From contig CABUHP010000088.1 of the NCBI GenBank assembly GCA_902491415.1, forward strand, positions 1 through 7,272: 7,272 bases of DNA, written 5' to 3'. A model generated the notes under the pieces. It was not told the origin of the DNA. It made no database searches and was given only the letters and a program-made list of their open reading frames with translations. The stretch comes from an uncultured Collinsella sp. (GTDB lineage: Bacteria > Actinomycetota > Coriobacteriia > Coriobacteriales > Coriobacteriaceae). Positions 1 through 5,726 of this stretch are shown piece after piece (the stretch's first letter is position 1; each line of letters begins with the position of its first letter). The position numbers and the translations under genes are program-made.

Positions 1-96
1 CGCTATCGCCACGGTCAGGCAAGCAAACACCAGCAGCACCCCGATGGGGCGCTCGCCCTCTACAGGCTGTTGATGCCCTCGCTGATAGCGTTCCAT
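1..96 (-). CDS. Partial gene overlapping the flp 3' end; N-terminus of a membrane protein of the tad operon (prepilin peptidase or minor pilin/TadE-G type)
   Basis: An open frame starts at an ATG (94-96) inside the last codons of flp and runs off the left edge: 32 residues visible, MERYQRGHQQ... followed by a hydrophobic run GVLLVFACLTVAIA (residues 19-32). Only this frame gives a membrane-like peptide; one of the other two hits a stop at once. A polar start followed by a helix fits the first segment of a TadV/CpaA prepilin peptidase, which the operon needs. A TadE/F/G-type protein is also possible, but no E+5 prepilin motif is visible. The ribosome binding site is weak (AAGG about 10 bases upstream of the ATG). 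In-frame GTG codons at 37-39 and 28-30 are alternative starts. The ATG start would overlap flp by 37 bases, implying translational coupling. That a gene begins here is moderately sure; its identity is not. Confidence 0.5.
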   Translation of the reverse strand, partial: MERYQRGHQQPVEGERPIGVLLVFACLTVAIA

Positions 97-293
97 AGAT
101 CTTGGACCTTGCCCTTAAATGCGACAATGGCAATGATGGCGATCACCACGAGCACGCCGACCAAGATGGCATACTCGGTGGTACCCTGTGCACTCTCCTC
201 CTGCAATAGTTCCTTGGCGCGCTGACGAACATGTGCCGCCCGGCAAGACGCCCAGCCCTGGACCTTGCCAGCAGCGTCAGTCATCGTGTTCAT
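60..293 (-). CDS. flp: Flp-family type IVb prepilin, major subunit of the Tad pilus
   Basis: A 77-residue prepilin. A basic, fairly long leader is followed by the processing motif EESA-QGTTEYAILVG and a hydrophobic helix (about 43-59), then a short amphipathic tail ending at L77. The family rule places Glu at +5 and Tyr at +6 of the mature pilin. Here E40-Y41 fit if cleavage falls between A35 and Q36, giving a mature subunit of 42 residues, typical of Flp pilins. The prepilin is expected to be cut by a TadV/CpaA peptidase and polymerised by TadA/TadB/TadC. The residue before the cut is Ala rather than the usual Gly. The ATG at 291-293 is supported by GGAGG five bases upstream; an internal ATG at 282-284 is less well placed. 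It lies 10 bases after tadC as a late gene of the operon. Identification is secure. Confidence 0.95.
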   Translation of the reverse strand: MNTMTDAAGKVQGWASCRAAHVRQRAKELLQEESAQGTTEYAILVGVLVVIAIIAIVAFKGKVQDLWNAISEGINSL

Positions 294-298
294 GTATT

Positions 299-303
299 CC
301 TCC
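299..303 (-). promoter_or_regulatory. Strong ribosome binding site of flp
   Basis: GGAGG on the minus strand, five bases before the flp ATG and immediately after the tadC stop codon (304-306). It fixes the flp start. A consensus site here fits the need for far more pilin than machinery protein from a shared transcript (inference). Confidence 0.8.
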
Positions 304-945
304 CTACATCATCCCGCCTGCTCCCAGCAGCGGGCCCAATATGGACAGAAGCAACGCCGGCAAGATGAGCGTGCCGGTGGGAATCAGCAGCTTGACGGGC
401 GCACGCTCGATCTCGCGCTCGACCGCGGCGCGATGAGCCGCACGGATCTCGCGACTTTGAGCGGCCAGCGTCTCGGCAAGTGGAGCACCCAGGGCGAGCG
501 CCTGCCCCACCGTGATGGCAAAGGTCTCGAGCGCTCGCACGTCCAGGTCGCGCGCGGCGGCCAACAACTCGTCCTCACGCGTGCCCACGCCCACCTGCCA
601 CGCCATGCAGGCCCGCTCAAGGCGAAGAGCCAGCACTGACCGGCGGTTGGCGCAGAAAATCTCAAGCGCCGCATCAAACGAAAGACCGGCCGAAAGACCC
701 AAGCGCACAACATCGATCATCTCGGACACTTCGCCGAGCGACACTCGCGCCGGGCCGCCCGCTCCAACCGCGCCCTTCACTCGCGCGGTCAGAGCATCGA
801 CCACCGAGCGACCCGCGGCAGCGACCAGCACCGCCTCGCGCTTGCAGGCCCCTGCGATCTTGCGCGCATCCGCCCGATCCAAACCCGTCGCGACAAATAC
901 ACTCAGGGCGCACAGGCAAGCCGCAACTGCAACCGGGGCGCTCAT
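304..945 (-). CDS. tadC: TadC, inner-membrane platform protein of the Tad pilus (T2SSF/GspF family)
   Basis: Protein of 213 residues, second platform subunit alongside TadB. Visible parts: an N-terminal membrane helix (about 3-20), a cytoplasmic helical T2SSF domain (about 68-182, including RLGLSAGLSFDAALEIF at 81-97 and a second helical repeat near 141-165), and a C-terminal membrane segment with LLIPTGTLILPALLLSILGP (186-205), the usual TadC ending. It is shorter than many proteobacterial TadC proteins (about 290 residues) and seems to have only two clear helices. I chose the ATG at 943-945 because it overlaps the tadB stop as ATGA and has GGAG just upstream. The frame stays open to 1083, but that extension lies wholly inside tadB, is Cys/Arg-rich and looks like shadow sequence. 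It should sit in the membrane with TadB and engage the TadA ATPase. Confidence 0.92.
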   Translation of the reverse strand: MSAPVAVAACLCALSVFVATGLDRADARKIAGACKREAVLVAAAGRSVVDALTARVKGAVGAGGPARVSLGEVSEMIDVVRLGLSAGLSFDAALEIFCANRRSVLALRLERACMAWQVGVGTREDELLAAARDLDVRALETFAITVGQALALGAPLAETLAAQSREIRAAHRAAVEREIERAPVKLLIPTGTLILPALLLSILGPLLGAGGMM

Positions 946-1868
946 AGCTCCACCCGCATAATGCGCCGGACAACCACCAAGGCAACGGCGTTGAGGGCAA
1001 GACCCAGCACCACAGCGCCCGCGCCGGCAGGCGTCGCAAGACCGCGACGAAAATCTGCCGAAAGCAGCGCCAACACCGCGCACATGCCCGCCGGCATCGC
1101 CGCGACCATATGCGCAGACATGCGAGCCTGCGACGTCTTAACATCCAGGCGGCGCTTGAGCTCAATGCGCTCCCCCACCATGCTCGACGCCTCGGACAGT
1201 AAGTCGGCAAGCGGAGCGCCGGTGCGCTGAGACACCTTAAGCGCCAAGGTCACAAGCGAAAGACCGGGGGCGTCGATACGCACGAGCAAGTCATCGAGCG
1301 CGTCGGTCGCCGAGATGCCGCAATCGATCGCCGCCGCCACCCGCAAAAACTCGGTATGCACTGGCTCTTGCGCATGAGCGCCCACAAAGCGCATGCCCTG
1401 GGCCAGCGAATGTCCCGAGGCAAGCGACATGGAAAGTGCGGTAAACGCCTCGGGCATTGCCTCTTCTGCATCGTGTTGCTCGCGCCGGCTCTCAAAGCCA
1501 TCCCGAGCGGCACCAACGGCAAACGGAGCAACAAGTCCCAAGGCAAATCCGAGGGGCGATAACGACACCATCGTTAGTAAAACGCAGCAGACACCGCTCG
1601 ATAGCAGCAGAAACGCCAAACGTCCCGAAGCATCTTCGATCACGAGGCCAAGGCGATGCGCCGGAGCCAGCGATGCCCACGAACGGGCGATCTTTTTCAG
1701 CAGATCGTTTTCCACCAGCTCACGCGGCAGCTTCTCTGCCACCGTCTCGAGCGCCTGACGTGCCAGCTCCGCCGGCGGTACCTGCGGCACACGAGGTTCC
1801 GCCCCGCACGCCGTCGCGACAGAAAGCCCTGCCAAGCCCCCTACGACGAGGGGCACAGTGATCTCCAT
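942..1868 (-). CDS. tadB: TadB, inner-membrane platform protein of the Tad pilus (T2SSF/GspF family)
   Basis: Protein of 308 residues, the usual length for TadB. An N-terminal helix (about 5-21) is followed by a cytoplasmic stretch, two closely spaced membrane segments (about 83-121), a T2SSF domain (about 136-250) and two C-terminal helices (about 252-271 and 280-302). The domain carries EEAMPEAFTALSMSLASGHS (135-154) and, later, LALKVSQRTGAPLADLLSEA (208-227), both typical of the family. It is expected to pair with TadC and turn TadA ATP hydrolysis into extraction and assembly of Flp subunits. The start is well supported: GGAGGTG sits five bases before the ATG. The gene overlaps the end of tadA by 28 bases and tadC by four. 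Confidence 0.94.
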   Translation of the reverse strand: MEITVPLVVGGLAGLSVATACGAEPRVPQVPPAELARQALETVAEKLPRELVENDLLKKIARSWASLAPAHRLGLVIEDASGRLAFLLLSSGVCCVLLTMVSLSPLGFALGLVAPFAVGAARDGFESRREQHDAEEAMPEAFTALSMSLASGHSLAQGMRFVGAHAQEPVHTEFLRVAAAIDCGISATDALDDLLVRIDAPGLSLVTLALKVSQRTGAPLADLLSEASSMVGERIELKRRLDVKTSQARMSAHMVAAMPAGMCAVLALLSADFRRGLATPAGAGAVVLGLALNAVALVVVRRIMRVEL

Positions 1869-3169
1869 TCGTCCACCTCCTCTTGTGTGAGCGTCCCCGA
1901 CCGCAGGCCTTCTGCGATAAACGGCGGCTCGCGGTCAAGCGTCCAGGTGCGCTCGGCGGCATCGAACGTCACATAGCGCTCGAGCTCTACGCCACCCGAT
2001 GCGGCGCGACGCACCCCCGAATACGAGGAGACGAAGCGCCTGCCATCGGCGTGGCGCTCGGACATCACGATGCCGTCGAGCGCCATGGCAATCTGCTCCT
2101 CGATGAGCTCGCTCGGCAGATCGATGCCATAACGTGCAAGCAACGTCAGACGCACCACGGTCTCCTGTTCTGAACCCGCATGAAGTGTGGTGAGCGACCC
2201 GTCGTGGCCCGTGTTCATGGCCTGCAACATGTCGCAGCACTCGGCACCGCGCACCTCGCCCACCACGATGCGGTCGGGGCGCATGCGTAGGGCATTAGTT
2301 ACCAGGTCGCGGATCGTCACCGCGCCCTCGCCCTCAATTGAAGCCTCGCGCGCCTCTAGGCGCACCACGTGCGGATGATGCGCAAACTTGAGCTCGGCAG
2401 AGTCCTCGATCGTCACGATGCGCTCGCCGGTGGAAATCTCGCATGACAACGCGTTGAGCAGGGTGGTCTTACCAGATCCCGTGCCTCCCGCAACCGCCAG
2501 GTCCTGTCGCAGCGACACCGCGCACGACAGCAGCTGCGCATACCAAAGCGGCAGCGATCCCAACCCCACGAGCTCGTCCAGCGAGCAGATACGGTCCGAG
2601 AACTTTCGGATGGTGAGAATCGGTCCGTCAATCGCCACAGGCGGAATCACCGCGTTGACGCGATAGCCCGTTTTGAGGCGGGCGTTGACGATGGGGCTGC
2701 GCTCGTCGATACGGCGGCCAAGTGGCGAGATGATGCGGTCGATAAGCACACGGATCTGCTCATCATCCTCAAACGCATGCTCGATGGGATGCAAGACGCC
2801 GCCGCGTTCAAAGAAAGCCGAGCGGCAGCCGTTAATCATGATCTCGGTAACGGTGTCGTCCTCGATGAGCGGCTGCAACGGCCCCAAGCCCACCACGTCA
2901 TCCAAAATCTCGTCGATGATGGTCTCGCGCTCGGACGTCGCGAGATCGGTCGGCTCCTCAACATTGAGCGCCGCCTCCACCGCGGGACGCAATTCCGAGC
3001 GGGCAAGTGCCGGGTCGATATAGGCGCTGATACGCGCCACTTCGTCGTAACCCATGCGGTCCATCACGGCGCGCTTAGTGCGTCGTTTCACCGCGCGGCG
3101 ACGCCCCGCATCTACAGGAGCTGCCGCCGCTGCAGCGCCGGCAGCCTTAATCCTCGTTTGCAGGCTCAT
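1841..3169 (-). CDS. tadA: TadA/CpaF, secretion ATPase powering Tad pilus assembly
   Basis: Protein of 442 residues of the type II/IV secretion ATPase family (PulE/VirB11-like, CpaF branch). A basic, Ala-rich N-terminal tail (1-35) is followed by the N-terminal domain with the CpaF-type stretch [20 protein letters not shown] (90-109). The RecA-like domain shows Walker A GGTGSGKT (228-235), the Asp box [10 protein letters not shown] (251-260), Walker B around [14 protein letters not shown] (297-310) and the His box [11 protein letters not shown] (321-331). All catalytic motifs are intact. It works as a cytoplasmic hexamer docked on TadB/TadC. The ATG at 3167-3169 overlaps the tadZ stop as ATGA and is preceded by GAGGGTGATC (3174-3183), which pairs well with the 16S 3' end. 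Its last codons contain the tadB start and ribosome binding site. Confidence 0.97.
   Translation of the reverse strand: MSLQTRIKAAGAAAAAAPVDAGRRRAVKRRTKRAVMDRMGYDEVARISAYIDPALARSELRPAVEAALNVEEPTDLATSERETIIDEILDDVVGLGPLQPLIEDDTVTEIMINGCRSAFFERGGVLHPIEHAFEDDEQIRVLIDRIISPLGRRIDERSPIVNARLKTGYRVNAVIPPVAIDGPILTIRKFSDRICSLDELVGLGSLPLWYAQLLSCAVSLRQDLAVAGGTGSGKTTLLNALSCEISTGERIVTIEDSAELKFAHHPHVVRLEAREASIEGEGAVTIRDLVTNALRMRPDRIVVGEVRGAECCDMLQAMNTGHDGSLTTLHAGSEQETVVRLTLLARYGIDLPSELIEEQIAMALDGIVMSERHADGRRFVSSYSGVRRAASGGVELERYVTFDAAERTWTLDREPPFIAEGLRSGTLTQEEVDEWRSLCPSS
1874..1880 (-). promoter_or_regulatory. Consensus ribosome binding site of tadB inside tadA codons
   Basis: GGAGGTG on the minus strand, five bases before the tadB ATG. 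It lies wholly inside the tadA reading frame (the EEVDEW region near the C-terminus), so the last tadA codons also drive tadB initiation. It decides the tadB start. Confidence 0.8.
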
Positions 3170-4815
3170 CGCTGATCACCCTCGCGCGACCAGGGAAGGC
3201 GGATACGCGGGCGTTCGGTACGCGTTGCACGGTCGGCGACTATATCGCTCCAAGGGCCGACGGCGCACCCCAGTTCCACGAGCATCTCGCGCGTGGCCTC
3301 GCGCACGCTGGTCGCAAAAGCGCTCGTCTGACCCACTGCCTCGTCGGCGCGCCCAAACGCCATGAGCGCGGCGAGATCCTGCCCGCCATCGGCGATACGA
3401 ATCTTGGAGCTCAACGCACAGGCAATCTCAAAGCGCATGGCGACGTCCTCGTCTGCCCCGCGCGCACCGAACCGGTTGAACACGGCGCTCATGCGCGTGC
3501 GCGGCACACCTACTCGACTTGCCAGTTCAATGACGCGCGACGCCGATGTCGCGGACGACACCGCCGCATCGCCAACGACCAGGCAACGGTCGCTCGCCGC
3601 CACCGCAGCCGCCACGGCATCGCCCCAAAAGACCGAGGTATCGATAAAGACCACGTCGGATTCGCGACGCAGGACATCAAGCAGCAGCTCCACCGGACGT
3701 GCCATGAGCTCGGCTTGTTCGGGCGCCGCAACGGGACCCCAGAGCGTAACGCCCGGCGCCACGCGCATCGATGCGGCCACGATATCCGGCTCGGCAAGCG
3801 CGCCCGCCACCGACGGCTCGATAAGTGCCGCCATATCGCGCGGAGCATCGACGCCTAACAAGTCGTAAAGGTTTCCAAACATCAGGTCCAGGTCGAGCAC
3901 GGCGGCACGCAAGCCCAACAGCGACGATGCGTGTGCCATGGTGGCAACGATCGTCGACTTGCCGCAACCGCCCGAACCCGAAATGGCGCAGATGACCGGA
4001 GCTCGATGCTGCGGAGCGGCAGCGTCTGCCGGCGGCATCGGAGGCGGCGGAGCGGGCGTCGGTGACAGCGTCCCCGTCTCCCCTGCCGCAACCACACGCT
4101 GCGTCCAAGCCGGCATGGCGGCTTGTTCGGTCTGCGAGGCAGGCTCGTTCTGTGCAATCTGCTCATGCCGCATCAGCGACAACTCGCCGCACCCGGCAAA
4201 GCCCTCAACTTCGTCGAGTTCATCCGCCAGATTCACGCCGTGCACGTATCCCATATCTACAGCCGGGGAGTCGCCAGCATGCTGCGCCGGCCCTCCAGCG
4301 TCATCGTATACAAGGGGGTTCCGGGGGCGCCGACCATGCTCGGCTTCCGCTTTTCCATAATCATCAACACGCGGGCCTCTTGTAGCGCGAGGCGCCCCGG
4401 GTTCCCTATCAACAAAAGCATCGGGCTCAATCGTCATGCGCCGATCGGAATCAACCGCTCCCTCGCCCGCGCGCCCGTTGCCGCATATACTGTGCGCAGC
4501 GATGACCTCGGTCGCCCCTGCGCGAAACAGCCCCTCGATATCCGACGGATCGAGTGCTTCTATCAACACGACCACGCGACTCACGCGGCCTTCGGCCGTC
4601 AGGCGCACAACAGTCTTGCGCACATCTTCGGTATCAAACAGAGACGCCTCGATGATGGCAGCCCCGCGGCGCGACGGAAACGCCCGCGCCATGGAAATCA
4701 GCCCGTCCAGGTCACCCACGCGAAGCACCTGTGCACCCGCATCACGGCCCTCGACTTCCCGCTGCAACAGCCCGTAATCGCCGCACGCGCAGCACGCAAG
4801 CCAGATCGCCTTCAT
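3166..4815 (-). CDS. tadZ: TadZ/CpaE, ParA/MinD-like ATPase that localises the Tad pilus machine
   Basis: About 549 residues; numbering here counts the GTG at 4816-4818 as residue 1. An atypical receiver-like N-terminal domain (1-110, Rossmann-like strands at AAIIEASLFD and RVVVLIEALD) is followed by a long low-complexity linker (about 112-272, Pro/Ala/Glu-rich, PAPPPPMPP near its end). A ParA/MinD-type domain then runs from about 274 to 520. It shows P-loop ISGSGGCGKST (279-289), Walker A' LDLDLMFGNLYDLLGV (308-323) and Walker B VVFIDTS (389-395). The MinD signature lysine position is Ser282. The family places the Tad machine, often at a pole, and interacts with TadA. ATG at 4813-4815 shares one base with the cpaB stop (TGATG). 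The adjacent GTG (4816-4818) lies six bases after GGAGG and the ATG nine bases, so either could start; I prefer ATG. It overlaps tadA by four bases. Confidence 0.9.
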   Translation of the reverse strand: MKAIWLACCACGDYGLLQREVEGRDAGAQVLRVGDLDGLISMARAFPSRRGAAIIEASLFDTEDVRKTVVRLTAEGRVSRVVVLIEALDPSDIEGLFRAGATEVIAAHSICGNGRAGEGAVDSDRRMTIEPDAFVDREPGAPRATRGPRVDDYGKAEAEHGRRPRNPLVYDDAGGPAQHAGDSPAVDMGYVHGVNLADELDEVEGFAGCGELSLMRHEQIAQNEPASQTEQAAMPAWTQRVVAAGETGTLSPTPAPPPPMPPADAAAPQHRAPVICAISGSGGCGKSTIVATMAHASSLLGLRAAVLDLDLMFGNLYDLLGVDAPRDMAALIEPSVAGALAEPDIVAASMRVAPGVTLWGPVAAPEQAELMARPVELLLDVLRRESDVVFIDTSVFWGDAVAAAVAASDRCLVVGDAAVSSATSASRVIELASRVGVPRTRMSAVFNRFGARGADEDVAMRFEIACALSSKIRIADGGQDLAALMAFGRADEAVGQTSAFATSVREATREMLVELGCAVGPWSDIVADRATRTERPRIRLPWSREGDQR

Positions 4816-5474
4816 CACTCGTCGCCTCCGCTCTTTTTGCCGCGCGCCGTGGCGGGAATCGTCAAGCTGACCGTTCCCTTGCCCGATGCCCCCAGCAGTT
4901 CCTTGACGTCTTCGGGGTCAGCCGCCAGCGTCACCCATTCGATCTTGCCCTCGCGCGTGGCACCGGAATCTTCACTGGTATCGATCACGTACGCGCCGCA
5001 CAGCCGATCGGTTACGCCGTCTTTTTGCACATACACATCCACGTAGCTGCCCACGCCCGTAGCACCGCCGACCGAGTGCTCGGCATCGACCGCCACCGAA
5101 ACGGCGACTTTGCCCTTAGGCACCTCGAGCTTGTGGCTCTCGGCCTTGGTGTAGACATTGCAGATCACGGCGTTTTTGGGAATACGCGAAGTCGTCACGT
5201 CGCCGCGCACCTGGCGCAGCTCGGTCGCCGCGTCACGCGGCAGCAGACTCGTCAGCCATTCTTGGGTTATGACATTGGTCTCATCGAGGGTCTCGCCCAC
5301 ATCGATATCACGCGCCGCGACGCATACCTCGACGCGATCGCCACCGTACTTGGCCAAGGTCTCAGCCTGGACCTGTTCGGCTTGCGAGCGGATCGACGAG
5401 CCGTAAACCATGCAGAGCAGAGCAGCGAGCACGCCCGCGACCAGACTGATGGCGATGCGCTTGCTCTTGTTCAC
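4815..5474 (-). CDS. cpaB: CpaB/RcpC-type Flp pilus assembly protein with SAF domain
   Basis: Protein of 219 residues. A short basic N-terminus and a membrane anchor (about 7-25) are followed by an extracytoplasmic SAF domain (about 48-108, VEVCVAARDIDVGETL ... SRIPKNAVICNVYT) and an RcpC/CpaB C-terminal domain (about 113-208, with VGSYVDVYVQKDGVTDRLCG at 141-160). In proteobacteria the family works with the outer-membrane secretin RcpA/CpaC; none is visible here, so in a single-membrane cell it would act in the envelope, perhaps binding peptidoglycan or the pilus (inference). I chose the GTG at 5472-5474 because GAGAGGAG lies five bases upstream. The ATG five codons earlier (5487-5489) has no ribosome binding site and overlaps that sequence. 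It is the first gene of the tad operon and ends with a one-base overlap into tadZ. Confidence 0.9.
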   Translation of the reverse strand: MNKSKRIAISLVAGVLAALLCMVYGSSIRSQAEQVQAETLAKYGGDRVEVCVAARDIDVGETLDETNVITQEWLTSLLPRDAATELRQVRGDVTTSRIPKNAVICNVYTKAESHKLEVPKGKVAVSVAVDAEHSVGGATGVGSYVDVYVQKDGVTDRLCGAYVIDTSEDSGATREGKIEWVTLAADPEDVKELLGASGKGTVSLTIPATARGKKSGGDE

Positions 5475-5479
5475 GGCCG

Positions 5480-5487
5480 CTCCTCTC
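5480..5487 (-). promoter_or_regulatory. Ribosome binding site that decides the cpaB GTG start
   Basis: GAGAGGAG on the minus strand, its AGGAG core (5480-5484) five bases before the GTG at 5472-5474. The competing upstream ATG at 5487-5489 overlaps the site and has nothing similar before it, so the GTG is preferred. Confidence 0.65.
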
Positions 5488-5497
5488 ATGGCAGTGC

Positions 5498-5511
5498 CGG
5501 GCGAATGCCCG
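5498..5511 (-). repeat. Small hairpin in the cpaB leader
   Basis: CGGGC, a four-base spacer, then GCCCG: a five-base-pair stem just upstream of cpaB, with no T-run after it, so it is not a terminator. It may shape the 5' leader of the tad message, but a stem this short occurs often by chance in GC-rich DNA. Confidence 0.35.
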
Positions 5512-5554
5512 TACCACCATTGTCTGGGCGGTCAGAGCGCAAAGCGGCGCAATC

Positions 5555-5603
5555 GCGATCTTGGTTTTCGATGTCAAACCAATCGCTGACCAAAAGCTGA
5601 CCA
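5555..5603 (-). promoter_or_regulatory. Operator-like dyad and tandem repeat in the tad operon control region
   Basis: In the cpaB-rsgA spacer, TTGGTTT (5561-5567) and AAACCAA (5576-5582) form a perfect seven-base inverted repeat around an eight-base spacer. GCGA (5555-5558) and TCGC (5583-5586) extend both arms with a two-base bulge. A TTGACA, identical to the sigma-70 -35 consensus, lies on the minus strand at 5572-5577, inside the dyad and pointing at cpaB. No good -10 is found 16-18 bases on (GATTGC at 17). Beside it, GCTGACCA occurs twice (5585-5592 and 5596-5603) exactly 11 bases apart, one helical turn, on the upstream side of the TTGACA. A repressor at the dyad and an activator at the tandem repeat would fit, but this is inference. 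Confidence 0.45.
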
Positions 5604-5674
5604 GCCCGTCAAGCTCGTGGCAAGGTTTTGGCCAGCACGTCAGCAAACTGCATGTTTCGAGGCTTTCCCGCAGC

Positions 5675-5709
5675 AAAAAAGCCGTCTCCCGAACAGTTGG
5701 GAGACGGCT
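5675..5709 (-). terminator. Rho-independent terminator of rsgA
   Basis: An 11-base-pair perfect stem (5680-5690 with 5699-5709, AGCCGTCTCCC/GGGAGACGGCT) with an eight-base loop. On the minus strand it is followed by TTTTTT (+ strand A-run 5675-5680). It lies 17 bases past the rsgA stop and has no T-run in the other direction, so it ends rsgA transcription and separates it from the tad operon. Confidence 0.9.
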
Positions 5710-5726
5710 GTCATAGGAAAAATCAA

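Noticed and set aside
946..1083. Upstream extension of tadC to an ATG at 1083
   Set aside because: It lies entirely within tadB, is Cys/Arg-rich, and the ATGA-coupled start at 943-945 begins directly with a membrane helix as expected.
4123..5046. Long plus-strand open frame (307 codons) across tadZ and cpaB
   Set aside because: It is antisense to two recognised genes, has no family resemblance, crosses their junction and is explained by GC-rich codon use leaving opposite frames open.
5475..5489. ATG start for cpaB at 5487-5489
   Set aside because: No ribosome binding site precedes it, and it overlaps the AGGAG that serves the GTG five codons downstream.
4731..5600. Plus-strand open frame (289 codons) across cpaB, His/Arg-rich
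   Set aside because: Antisense shadow of cpaB with biased composition and no recognisable domain; it also runs through the tad control region.
5490..5674. Cyclic-di-GMP or other known riboswitch in the cpaB leader
   Set aside because: I looked because pili are often controlled this way, but saw no recognisable GEMM core or other conserved aptamer motif, only a short hairpin and DNA-type repeats.
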